Source: CAYVXE01 sp964455375 (GTDB lineage: Bacteria > Zhuqueibacterota > Zhuqueibacteria > Oceanimicrobiales > Oceanimicrobiaceae). From it: DNA of 57,735 bases. The notes below the pieces were generated by a model. That model saw only the letters and a program-made list of their open reading frames with translations. It ran no database searches and had not been told where the DNA came from. Below are positions 7,827-16,092 of this stretch, one piece after another; the first letter of the stretch is position 1; every line of letters starts with the position of its first letter. The position numbers and the translations under genes are program-made. The stretch spans positions 1 to 57,735 of the forward strand of contig CAYVXE010000017.1 in NCBI GenBank assembly GCA_964455375.1. Reading direction: 5' to 3'.

Positions 7827-9830
7827 TTATTTGCTCCGTGCACCTTTGAACATAATATTATATAAAGCCATAACCAAATACTTCAGGTCGGTTAGCAGCG
7901 GACGTTGCAGTTTCTGCACGAGGTAACGCTTTTCCGATGCTACAATTTCTTCAAAAGACTTCGGCAAATCGGCATAGTACGGTGGAATAAGCCCGGGTTT
8001 AAATTGAACCCTGAGCTGCTGCAGTTCTTTGGGGTATAACTGAAAATACTGTTGACTCAATGCCCGAACCCCCACAAGATTCAAATCTCCCTGAAAATAA
8101 TTAATTAATTGCGGCAGTTCGTCGATCCACAGTTTCCGGAATACTTTCGCCCAACCAGTAACCCGAAAATCATCTTGAAACTTGCCATTGGTTTGCAGAT
8201 TGTTCTGCTCAAAAATATATTCCTGCAGATTTTCAGAGTACGGATGCATGGTGCGCAATTTGTTGATATAAATTGGCAGTCCATTTAATCCAATACGTCG
8301 CATTTTTATGATGGGACCATAAGACGGATTTTTGTTGGTTGAAGGGGTTTTTACCTTTTTAGCTATGACATAAAAGTGGTCGTTTTTTTCTTCCACGGCA
8401 ATGACTTTGTAACCGCAAAAATAAAGCCTGCCGAGAATCTCGGCCGTTGAAAGCATCCGGTTTTTACCTCTTGAAACCAGAAAATAAATTTTCTTAAGAT
8501 ACGGCAACTTCGGTAAAATACGGGCATAAACGAAATGACATGCATATAGAAACTTTGCAAAATATTTGGGCTGTTCTGCAAGAAACCTCCGTTTATGAAT
8601 ATCAATGGTATCGCAGATACTCACAAGGGTTCCGCCGGTACGAAGTCTCTTGTAAACTTCCAGGAAATATTTGTTTATCCATCTGAGATCATTCAACCGT
8701 TTCAAATTGACAAACATTTTTAGAGAATCATGATCAATTTCGTTCAAATGATTCAAATTGGTTGAATTGAATACCGTTGTTTTGGCAATATCACATGCAT
8801 CCAGATTAATGTTTTTATTAATGAAATTAAATAGTCTCGGATTTGCAGTCAGATAATTATTTTCCAAGTCATGTTTGGCGGACAGAATGAAATCCGATTT
8901 TTCATCCTCAACAGAAATTTCAAGCGGTGTCTGTTCATTCTTTAAGTAAGCCTCCACAGCATCAACAGTTTCGATATCTGCATTTTGTCTGCCTGAGCAT
9001 ACGAGAAAATAAAAAAATGAATTTAATACCAATTCGGAAACCACAAAAAGCAGCAGAGTTCCATACGTCTGTATTGCAGATATATCTACAAGTTTAAAAC
9101 TATGAACCAGCCAGAATAACATAAGACCCGTAAACATGGCAGCTTTAATTGAGGGCGTCAAGGCATGATAAACATTCGAATAAGTTCTGCGGTTGAACTT
9201 GCGGGTGAACATGGACAAGGAAAACCACAAACCATAAAATAAGAGAAGTAACTTCTGACACGGTACCGTACCGATGATATGACCGACCCTGATGTATTCT
9301 ATGAACACAAAAGATGTTGTTAGCAGCACAAAATCCAGAACGATTAATGGCAGGGACAGATTGAATTTACGTTGACCGGTACTCGCATCCTGGAATCGAT
9401 GAAAAGAGCTGCGCTTTTTGATTTTCAGGTGAGCCAGGGAAAAACCTGCTAGTTCCAGTGCCATCAAGATCAAGAGAGAACCGGAGACAAATGAGAGTGA
9501 AATTCCCTCAATATGTAAAAACACGACACACAAGGCAATAAAATACAAAAGAAATACGTTGGACTTAAAACACAGGACAAGTGCTGCATCGAATGTTTCA
9601 TAAGATATCAAATGGAATTTTTCAGTTAAGATCGAAATAATGACCCAGCCAATGTAGAAAGTTAATAGAACCGGTACGTTTTCTTTTGATGGTAGGATAG
9701 ACTGCTTTTGTACAAATTGCATGGAGAAAAAAGCCAGATTGAGTAACCCAAAATCTGATAAACCGGAGAATACTGAGAATTCCGTTTGGAATTGATCTAA
9801 TTTTGCTGTGGTCGTGGAAATGTGGTTCAC
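7827..9830 (-). CDS. Polyprenyl-phosphate sugar-1-phosphate transferase (initiating glycosyltransferase), multidomain
   Basis: 667 residues. Two groups of hydrophobic helices (about 20-135 and 160-275) precede a soluble, methyltransferase-like region (about 330-490). The last 170 residues are a bacterial sugar transferase domain: a GPxxKMRRxG-like start, INKLRTM, the catalytic Asp-Glu of DELPQ at 570-571, GDLNLVGVRALS, KPGLIPPYY, and a terminal FKGARSK. Such enzymes load the first sugar phosphate on undecaprenyl phosphate at the inner membrane. The usual KRxFD re-entrant helix is not seen before the domain, and the usual VGPRP reads VGVRA, as I recall for an FCB subfamily. Start given is GTG; a start further upstream is not excluded because the ribosome site is poor. 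Confidence 0.8.
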   Translation of the reverse strand: MNHISTTTAKLDQFQTEFSVFSGLSDFGLLNLAFFSMQFVQKQSILPSKENVPVLLTFYIGWVIISILTEKFHLISYETFDAALVLCFKSNVFLLYFIALCVVFLHIEGISLSFVSGSLLILMALELAGFSLAHLKIKKRSSFHRFQDASTGQRKFNLSLPLIVLDFVLLTTSFVFIEYIRVGHIIGTVPCQKLLLLFYGLWFSLSMFTRKFNRRTYSNVYHALTPSIKAAMFTGLMLFWLVHSFKLVDISAIQTYGTLLLFVVSELVLNSFFYFLVCSGRQNADIETVDAVEAYLKNEQTPLEISVEDEKSDFILSAKHDLENNYLTANPRLFNFINKNINLDACDIAKTTVFNSTNLNHLNEIDHDSLKMFVNLKRLNDLRWINKYFLEVYKRLRTGGTLVSICDTIDIHKRRFLAEQPKYFAKFLYACHFVYARILPKLPYLKKIYFLVSRGKNRMLSTAEILGRLYFCGYKVIAVEEKNDHFYVIAKKVKTPSTNKNPSYGPIIKMRRIGLNGLPIYINKLRTMHPYSENLQEYIFEQNNLQTNGKFQDDFRVTGWAKVFRKLWIDELPQLINYFQGDLNLVGVRALSQQYFQLYPKELQQLRVQFKPGLIPPYYADLPKSFEEIVASEKRYLVQKLQRPLLTDLKYLVMALYNIMFKGARSK

Positions 9831-9955
9831 CCTTTTCGTTTCATTTGTGCAACGTAAATTACAAATATTACATCACTTATACATCGAACGAAAAAGAGGA
9901 AATATCAAGAAATATGACAAAAATTAAACATCTTTAATGAAGGGAAATATCGTGC

Positions 9956-11065
9956 TCAAATAACAGGGGGAGCGGCCTCTTTCGGGGTTGCCATTTTGAA
10001 TTTATCCTGATAATTAGGATTCTCTTTCATGACCTGAAAACTCCTGGGGTAATTTTCGATAAACCAAACCATAAAGGCGGTCACGTCGATTTTGTCAGCA
10101 AGCATTTTTTGGCGGCGGGTTTGAAATTTTCGTTTGAGATTGGGAGTTTTTAGTAATTCAATTGCTTTTTCTAAAACACCTTTAGAATTTCTAAAACCAA
10201 AAAGTAATTCATACTTTTCTTGTTCTTCGAGAGTTCCAGCATTTAAGCTATTTACATAAATTGCAGGTGTCCCTAACATTGCACATTCTGATGCCATAGT
10301 AGCACCTTCTCCAACAAATAGAGTTGCAAAGGCTAATGCATTATGCATTTTTTCCGGTGGTATTTGTATCTGGTATTTTTTTAAATCTTCAGGCAATTCT
10401 CCTTCTGAAGAAATAAATACCTTGACATATTTTGATAATTCCTTAACAGCTTTGTGCTTCATCTCTATACTTAAACCAGCATGGCCTACATCATGAGACG
10501 CATTCCAGGAAACAAATCGCATAATTACATATTTTTCATCCCTATTAACTCCTAATGATTCCAGGATAGACGGATCAGGCTGGAAGTAGTTCGGGTGAAG
10601 ATATGACAACTCAAAATAACCGTCAAACAGCACTTTTTTTCCAGGAGGGATTCCCCTTTTGTAACACTTCGGAACCACAATGGCATTAGTAAAGGGTTCA
10701 GTCAACCGAATACTAATATTTGCATGCTCGGTGTCACTAAACCCAATGACATGTTTGCCTAGTACTTTGCCGACATGAGCTGTGAATGGCAAAAAGAAAC
10801 TAACCAAGAGGTCAGGGTTTAAACGCTTTGCAATTCGATAAATCTTAAAATCATTTCTGATGACTGAGTAGAGCTTGCCCATCTTAGAAGATAAGTTTTT
10901 GCCTGTACAATAGTATTTGAAACCCAGCCTACGGATCAAATACAGCGTTATCTCTTTGTCGCGAGCAGTGATCACCATCTCATGTCCTTTGTCCTCAAGA
11001 ATGCGAATTGCATTTTTGAAGTAATGAATATGGGCTGGATGTCCAATATCGAATAGAATTTTCAT
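9956..11065 (-). CDS. DUF354 family protein, putative GT-B fold glycosyltransferase
   Basis: 369 residues matching the DUF354 family by its opening FDIGHPAHIHYFKNAI, the VGKVLGKHVIGFSDTEHA region, and the late GEGATMASECAMLGTPAIY block that resembles the donor-binding site of UDP-GlcNAc 2-epimerase/GT-B enzymes. DUF354 proteins are common in surface polysaccharide clusters and are thought to be glycosyltransferases; the sugar used is not known. It is separated by 20 bases from the upstream acyltransferase and by about 125 bases from the sugar transferase. No membrane helix is visible, so it is probably cytoplasmic or peripheral. Confidence 0.8.
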   Translation of the reverse strand: MKILFDIGHPAHIHYFKNAIRILEDKGHEMVITARDKEITLYLIRRLGFKYYCTGKNLSSKMGKLYSVIRNDFKIYRIAKRLNPDLLVSFFLPFTAHVGKVLGKHVIGFSDTEHANISIRLTEPFTNAIVVPKCYKRGIPPGKKVLFDGYFELSYLHPNYFQPDPSILESLGVNRDEKYVIMRFVSWNASHDVGHAGLSIEMKHKAVKELSKYVKVFISSEGELPEDLKKYQIQIPPEKMHNALAFATLFVGEGATMASECAMLGTPAIYVNSLNAGTLEEQEKYELLFGFRNSKGVLEKAIELLKTPNLKRKFQTRRQKMLADKIDVTAFMVWFIENYPRSFQVMKENPNYQDKFKMATPKEAAPPVI

Positions 11066-11085
11066 TTTTTATATTTTGGTTATCC

Positions 11086-12129
11086 TCAGTCCAGTCTATC
11101 AAATCTAACGCCATATCTTGAAATGTAGGCAACAAACTCTTCACCAACTTGGGATGAACCAATTCTCTTTTTGTCCCTCAAGTTCACTTTCATTTCGCAA
11201 TTTTTTCCCAAGGCTTTGGCTTCACCGTTTTCAGTATAGTCAATTACATATAAGTTATCTGTACCAGAAGTATCGCTATTTTCAGAAGGTTCAGTCAGAT
11301 AAGTTAGGTGATGAACCATCTCGTAATTGCTAATTCTAAGTTGTACTCCCTTTTCTAATTCAGTTTTTTCGACGTCGTAGCCGTTGTATGAAAGATGTTC
11401 AACAAAGCTGTCCATTATGTCATTGACCATGGATGTTCTTTTCTCCTCTGGCAACTGGTCGGGGAAATTTTCCTTAATGATTTTAGCTGGTGTACCCGCT
11501 GCTAAACAGTTTTCTGGTAGTGATTTATTGATGAGAGAATTTGCACCTACAACTACATTATCACCGATCTCTACGCCTGGCATTATAAACACCCGCCAAG
11601 GCAGCCACACGTTCTTGCCTAAAGTTATAGGAGCGAAAGTAACAGGATATCCATCTAATTGCGAAAGCCAGGATCCATGGGTAAACAAGAGACAGTGCCC
11701 GCCAATTCCAGAATCGTCTCCAATAATCAAAGGCTTGGTTGGATTGAGAAAAGAATATTCCATAATAATGGCTCGTTTGCCAATCTTAATATATGAATCA
11801 GGATTCTTAATTCCCCCAATAATCACTTGCTCATTGATTCTGGCATCATCGTCGATGAAAATCTTTTCAGTATCAACGAATGTCATTGAGCCAATTTTCA
11901 CAAATCTTCCAATGTGAATACTTCGTCCCCGAATGACTGTCAGCAAACCAATACTTGTGTTGTCCTGAATTGTAACATTTTTACCGATAATAACAGAACC
12001 AAAACCCAACGACACATTCTTGCCAATATTGTAGCCTTTGAGACGATAGATGAACTTCTTAAGTGCCGAAGGCAAAATACCAACAGTAATTAATTCACGA
12101 ACAGGAATTTTTTTCCTTCTAATTAACAT
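11086..12129 (-). CDS. Hexapeptide-repeat acyltransferase with extra C-terminal domain
   Basis: 347 residues. Residues about 30-215 form a left-handed beta-helix of hexapeptide repeats ([IV]G-x4 pattern: IGKNVSLG, IGKNVTIQ, IGRFVKIG, IGKRAIIM, LGKNVWLP, IGDNVVVGANS) ending in the standard NCLAAGTPAKIIKE, which marks O- or N-acyltransferases. The last 120 residues are not part of this fold; they are a predicted mixed alpha/beta tail of unknown role. It lies just after a deacetylase-like gene in the same operon. It probably acetylates a sugar of the polysaccharide; substrate unknown. Confidence 0.8.
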   Translation of the reverse strand: MLIRRKKIPVRELITVGILPSALKKFIYRLKGYNIGKNVSLGFGSVIIGKNVTIQDNTSIGLLTVIRGRSIHIGRFVKIGSMTFVDTEKIFIDDDARINEQVIIGGIKNPDSYIKIGKRAIIMEYSFLNPTKPLIIGDDSGIGGHCLLFTHGSWLSQLDGYPVTFAPITLGKNVWLPWRVFIMPGVEIGDNVVVGANSLINKSLPENCLAAGTPAKIIKENFPDQLPEEKRTSMVNDIMDSFVEHLSYNGYDVEKTELEKGVQLRISNYEMVHHLTYLTEPSENSDTSGTDNLYVIDYTENGEAKALGKNCEMKVNLRDKKRIGSSQVGEEFVAYISRYGVRFDRLD

Positions 12130-12144
12130 AATAAGCTCCTAGCT

Positions 12145-12912
12145 TTAATTCTTCTTTACAATTTGTTTCTTTATGATATTCTTAATGGATTGAGTAGAAT
12201 ACTCACCCAACCATTCCGGGTAGCTATTGCTCCATCGCTGCGGATGTGTGTTTATCATTATTTTTTTTGGCAGCTTAGATTTCTTGATAGCCTCGATTAT
12301 CTCGAAAGTTGTTTCAAACTTAAGATCGAATTGAGAAGTCACTTTGTCCCTCACGGCAATTTCGCTGGCGTTCCATTTCATTCCAGTATCGGTCAGATAA
12401 AAGATTTTTTCAAAATCCAAATCATAATACGGCTCGCCGATGATGCCGTAGTCCCTATAATCAAACTGTCTCCATATCAATTTGTTATCCCATTTGGATA
12501 ACGGACTTCCATGCATGCAAATGGTCTTAATGGGATACAAGTCTCTAAGTTTGCTAAGATTCTGCTCAAACATCTTGAGTGCCGCCCCAGAATCGCCATG
12601 GCACAAAGCTAAATCCTCATAATGATATCCAATTTCATGTCCCAAGTCAGCAATTTTTATTATGATCTGTGGATCAAAGCTGCACTTTACTGTTCGAAAA
12701 TAGTAGGTCGCACTAACGTTAAATTCGTTTTCAATGATAGCCTTAGCTAGCGAGTTCTTGGGTTTTTTATCAACATCATGACGAAGAATTACAACCTTAT
12801 TTACCAAATCGGCATTATTCAAAAAATTTAGGAAACTGATACATTGATAATCATTCTCTATGAGTGCCTTTAGCAGGCTCGAATAGGTGCTTAAAGAAAA
12901 ATCTCTTTTCAT
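12145..12912 (-). CDS. Polysaccharide deacetylase-like protein
   Basis: 255 residues with the signature layout of NodB-like deacetylases in a divergent form. LRHDVD (residues about 43-48) is the first metal-binding motif, ATYYFRT follows, and LGHEIGYHYEDL carries the histidines of the second motif. CMHGSPLSKWDN and the late MINTHPQRW fit the later motifs. There is no signal peptide, so it would act in the cytoplasm, as other proteins of this type in O-antigen clusters do. It starts right after the asparagine synthetase remnant. The substrate is not known. Confidence 0.72.
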   Translation of the reverse strand: MKRDFSLSTYSSLLKALIENDYQCISFLNFLNNADLVNKVVILRHDVDKKPKNSLAKAIIENEFNVSATYYFRTVKCSFDPQIIIKIADLGHEIGYHYEDLALCHGDSGAALKMFEQNLSKLRDLYPIKTICMHGSPLSKWDNKLIWRQFDYRDYGIIGEPYYDLDFEKIFYLTDTGMKWNASEIAVRDKVTSQFDLKFETTFEIIEAIKKSKLPKKIMINTHPQRWSNSYPEWLGEYSTQSIKNIIKKQIVKKN

Positions 12913-12948
12913 AAATTCTTATCCCTACGCTTAAAATAGCCTGCAATT

Positions 12949-13149
12949 TCAAGAAACCGCGACAGAATCCTTCAGGGTTGAGTCAGAAACCCAATAGGCT
13001 GGTACCACTGTTGGCTCGATTTTTTTGTCTATGAATTTCCTATACCAGAGCTCTAGGTTTATCCATTCCCAGATTTCTTTGGAAGCATCTATTTTACCTT
13101 CAAGATGTTTTTTATATTGCCTGTTCGTATTGCATGAAATTCTAATCGA
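12949..13149 (-). pseudogene. Remnant of asparagine synthetase (glutamine-hydrolysing), C-terminus only
   Basis: An open stretch of 66 codons without a start, ending at TGA 12949-12951 and closed upstream by TAG at 13150-13152. Its product contains RQYKKHLEGKIDASKEIW followed by INLELWYRKFID, which matches the conserved end of AsnB-type amidotransferases seen in polysaccharide clusters (pattern H-L-x-G-x3-D-x-S-x2-[IL]-W-x5-LELW-x-R-x-F). The rest of the 600-residue enzyme is missing: 13153-13277 shows no further homology. This is therefore a leftover of a deleted gene. The identification rests on motif memory and should be confirmed by a protein search. Confidence 0.7.
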
Positions 13150-13152
13150 CTA

Positions 13153-13277
13153 GCTATTTCTTACATTCATTCTAACCTATGGAATTATTCAGTATTAAAA
13201 CACTATACCTCTTATTTTACCGTAGGTTTATTTATGTACTTAGTCTTTGTTCGGGCCTCGATTCAATTAATTTTCTT
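13153..13277. other. Non-coding junction sequence
   Basis: 125 AT-rich bases between the asparagine synthetase remnant and the second deacetylase-like gene. No reading frame, repeat or RNA recognised. It marks the point where the more AT-rich gene block begins. Confidence 0.4.
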
Positions 13278-14138
13278 TTATTCCACACTCTTTGAATCTA
13301 ATATATTTAACTCTTTATAAAAATCGCCTAATGTGTAAAACATCGCGTTATTTTTAAGTAAATATTCTATAATTTTTATGTACTCTTTACGAAAATCAGG
13401 GAATTCATTTTCATTAAATACTCTTTGGTGCCAATTCAATACTAAAATTCCATTATTTTTTTCTATTTGTTCAATAATTTTCATAAATTTTTCCCACCGT
13501 TCTTTTTTAGGGAAACTCATAAAGCAGACATCCATTATAGTTAATGGAAAAACGACAAATTTATCATTAAATGGAAAGAAAGGTTGGATTTTATTATCTT
13601 TAAAACCTATGTTTCTTGTAAAACCCCATGTTGAATCATACAGAAACCCAAGTTCTTTATGTAGCTGCCAAGTGTTATCATTCAAATTTAAATAATGTTG
13701 TCGAGTCCCAATAATTTTATGCCCCACTATTTTTTCTAAAATATTTTTCTCATTTTCCAATAAACGCTTATTTTTATATGAATTAAAAGAACCATGAACA
13801 CCAATTTCCCAACCGTTCTGATCTAAAAATTTTATCATCGTAACAATTTCGGGATCATTGATCTTATAACGCCCCAAAGATAATTTCCAGTTAGAAATTC
13901 TAAGCGGATTAAATTTTATTGATTCATTTAAAAAAAAGAACGTGGATTTGACTCCATAACTTTCTTCAATTCTAATAATTTCATTAAAATTCCAATACGA
14001 TTTATTCTGCGAAAAAAAAAACTGAATACAATATTTCATTTTATAAATATCTTTTCTCTTTAAAGACTTAAAAAATTGAGAAATATATTGATATGTTTTT
14101 CTTGTTCTATCAACATCATGGGTTAAAGCTACTAACAT
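13278..14138 (-). CDS. Polysaccharide deacetylase-like protein
   Basis: 286 residues when started at the ATG at 14138 (MLVALTHDVDRTRK), where an AAGAAAG ribosome site lies about 12 bases upstream. A longer frame to 14276 would overlap the upstream gene by 86 bases with a basic, unconserved N-terminus, so I reject it. THDVD near residue 6-10 is the metal-binding first motif, TFFFLNES follows, and WEIGVHGSFNSY supplies the second-motif histidine. LVLNWHQRVF near the end fits motif 5. No signal peptide. It is a distant second member of the same fold as the gene at 12145-12912; function in glycan modification is inferred. Confidence 0.7.
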   Translation of the reverse strand: MLVALTHDVDRTRKTYQYISQFFKSLKRKDIYKMKYCIQFFFSQNKSYWNFNEIIRIEESYGVKSTFFFLNESIKFNPLRISNWKLSLGRYKINDPEIVTMIKFLDQNGWEIGVHGSFNSYKNKRLLENEKNILEKIVGHKIIGTRQHYLNLNDNTWQLHKELGFLYDSTWGFTRNIGFKDNKIQPFFPFNDKFVVFPLTIMDVCFMSFPKKERWEKFMKIIEQIEKNNGILVLNWHQRVFNENEFPDFRKEYIKIIEYLLKNNAMFYTLGDFYKELNILDSKSVE

Positions 14139-14190
14139 TTGCAAAATCTTTCTTTTGTTAAAACTTGATAAGTCAATACTAATTAATATT

Positions 14191-15066
14191 TTAAAATAAT
14201 TGTTTGTTCCAAAAAGTAAAAGTTTTAATTTTTTCTTTTTGTGTGTTTCTAATATATTTACAAACCTGAGAATCAAATGGTCTGGTTTTACTTATAAATC
14301 TGGAATAGACATAACCCGCAAATTGCAAAAAACTTGAAATAAAATAGGGCCATTGAAATAGATTTTTTACTAAAGTAAAAGAAAAATAAATAAAATTATA
14401 GGGAATCCATCCTTTATAAACACCTGTTTCCCAGTGCTTAAAAAAATCACCATTTCTGTTATCTTCTGGTTTAAGATGATTAAAATATATATCAAATGTT
14501 TTTGTTGTATAACCCAGATATTGAGCTTTAAAAGTATCCATAGTATCTTCTCCTCTTCTGTTTTCGTAATGACCAAGAGTATCAAAACAAGATTTTGTAT
14601 ATATTCTTGTGGCACCTCTATTGTGATTCCTACCCGTAAGTTTTTCCGGTTTCCCATCTTGTACAAGATGCCCTGAAGCGATACCTAATTCATGGTTTTT
14701 TTCAAACTCAAAAAATAACTTTTCAAAGAAATCTGGTTTAAATGAGATATCACCATCAATTTTTACAATATAATCGATATCCTCAGAAAGTAAACTTCGA
14801 GCATAATTCATTAAAGCACCACTCCTTCCTCCAATTGAATTTAGATCCGGACGAAAATTTATCATTTTATGGTGTTCGATGTAATTATATTTAGTCGCAT
14901 ATTTTGCAATAAGTTCAGATGTTCCGTCCGTTGATTCGTCATCAATAATTATCCATTTTTCAGGCTTAATATTCTGATTGCAAACTGATTCAAGAGTTTC
15001 TTTAAAATAAAGAAATTCATTTTTTACAGGTGTGATTATTATATATTTTTCTTTCGATATTTCCAT
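14191..15066 (-). CDS. Family 2 glycosyltransferase
   Basis: 291 residues. The GT-A fold opens with IIITPVKNEFLYFKETLESV, then IIIDDESTDGTSE, and the metal-binding DxD is IDGDISF at about residues 98-104. RRGEDTMDTFKAQYLGY carries the conserved acceptor-side ED. A hydrophobic, aromatic segment near 225-260 suggests membrane association. The start overlaps the stop of the preceding glycosyltransferase by 28 bases, implying coupled translation. It transfers one sugar of the repeat unit; donor and linkage cannot be told. Confidence 0.88.
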   Translation of the reverse strand: MEISKEKYIIITPVKNEFLYFKETLESVCNQNIKPEKWIIIDDESTDGTSELIAKYATKYNYIEHHKMINFRPDLNSIGGRSGALMNYARSLLSEDIDYIVKIDGDISFKPDFFEKLFFEFEKNHELGIASGHLVQDGKPEKLTGRNHNRGATRIYTKSCFDTLGHYENRRGEDTMDTFKAQYLGYTTKTFDIYFNHLKPEDNRNGDFFKHWETGVYKGWIPYNFIYFSFTLVKNLFQWPYFISSFLQFAGYVYSRFISKTRPFDSQVCKYIRNTQKEKIKTFTFWNKQLF

Positions 15067-15926
15067 AAATATGCCTTAAAGGTTCCGATAATAAAATATG
15101 GTAAGGTTATTGGCAATAATATCTTAAAACCATTTCTTTTTTGAAAATTAATCTTTTTTTTTATTGAATTCACAGAATATTTATCAAAAAAACTTTTAAT
15201 AAATTCCATAAACTTAGGTCGTGTGATAGCGCTTCCTTTTGAAGAGAGTGAAGGTTCATCAAAAATTTTAGCATTCCATGAAACAAAAGCTTTATAACCT
15301 TTTTTTATTACTCTCAATGTAAAATCATCATCTGACCCATATTGGGGAAAATATTCCTCATCAAAAAAATTAACGGATTGACCTACCTCCCAGGGAATTA
15401 ATAAGCCCCTTGTCATTAATGAATATGTAGGATAGATGCCTGATAATTCTTTAACATTAATTTCTAAGCGATTATCAATATATGGTACCAATCTTACACG
15501 CCATTTAATAAATGATTTAGTTCCAGAGAATGTTACTCTATATGGATTTGATGTAATCACTGTTATTGCACCTATTATACAAGGTTCTTTTATTGTTAAA
15601 TAATCAAAATATAAATTTGCTAAAAAATCTTTTTCAAAGAAACCATCATCATTCATAGTTAAAATAAAATCTGGATTACGTTCTTTAGCATACTTGATTC
15701 CTTCATTTAGCGATTTCGTAAACCACCAATTCCCATTTCCTTTAACTATATGTATATTCGAAAATTCATTTATAATCATTTCACTGGTACCGTCGACAGA
15801 ACCATCATCAACAACCACAATTTCCAATTCCATATCTTTTATTAGTTGTCTATTAATAGCATATAGCAATCTTCTTAAATAATTTTTCCTATTATGTGTC
15901 GGAATAATAATTACTAACTTTGACAT
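15039..15926 (-). CDS. Family 2 glycosyltransferase (rhamnosyltransferase-like)
   Basis: 295 residues with the GT2 opening LVIIIPTHNRKNYLRRLLYA, VVVDDGSVDGTSEMI, and a DxD variant in LTMNDDGFF (about residues 93-101). GNWWFTKSLNEGIKYA is typical of the WcaA/rhamnosyltransferase-like branch, and YGSDDDFTLRVIKKGYK is the acceptor-side motif. AT-rich and of the same codon character as its neighbours. It overlaps the next gene by 28 bases. Donor sugar unknown. Confidence 0.88.
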   Translation of the reverse strand: MSKLVIIIPTHNRKNYLRRLLYAINRQLIKDMELEIVVVDDGSVDGTSEMIINEFSNIHIVKGNGNWWFTKSLNEGIKYAKERNPDFILTMNDDGFFEKDFLANLYFDYLTIKEPCIIGAITVITSNPYRVTFSGTKSFIKWRVRLVPYIDNRLEINVKELSGIYPTYSLMTRGLLIPWEVGQSVNFFDEEYFPQYGSDDDFTLRVIKKGYKAFVSWNAKIFDEPSLSSKGSAITRPKFMEFIKSFFDKYSVNSIKKKINFQKRNGFKILLPITLPYFIIGTFKAYLWKYRKKNI

Positions 15927-16023
15927 TTTTCTCTAAAAGTATAATAATGTTTTAAGCAAAAGTATTAAGAATGATGCAAGGTTAAAAGAGGTAATGCATA
16001 ACTACATCCCTGTTCTTGAATAT

Positions 16024-16092
16024 TTATGACAAAGCTTACCGGTGGCAATTCTGCTGCGCTACATTGCCGCCTGGTGAAGCGCCTTGTTATCT
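16024..16092 (-). repeat. attC-like imperfect hairpin at the 3' end of the methyltransferase gene
   Basis: On the minus strand the element reads AGATAAC, AAGGC, GCTTCACCAGGCGGCAAT, a 13-base loop, ATTGCCACCGGTAAGC, TTT, GTCATAA. The two arms pair with one mismatch except for two unpaired bases in the left arm (a C after GCTT and an A after ACC), which are G and T on the opposite strand. That is the extrahelical pattern of integron attC sites; unpaired spacers and R-box-like ends are also present. The stop codon of the upstream gene (16087-16089) lies inside the left box, as in gene cassettes. The right box has GTC instead of the required GTT, so it may be a decayed site or a look-alike. It is GC-rich within an AT-rich block. 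Confidence 0.45.

Noticed and set aside
11384..11917. Plus-strand open frame of 177 codons
   Set aside because: Antisense to the hexapeptide acyltransferase, whose repeat motifs are clear; composition is a shadow of that gene.
14139..14276. N-terminal extension of the second deacetylase-like protein
   Set aside because: It would overlap the glycosyltransferase by 86 bases and adds only basic, unconserved residues; the ATG at 14138 begins at the conserved motif.
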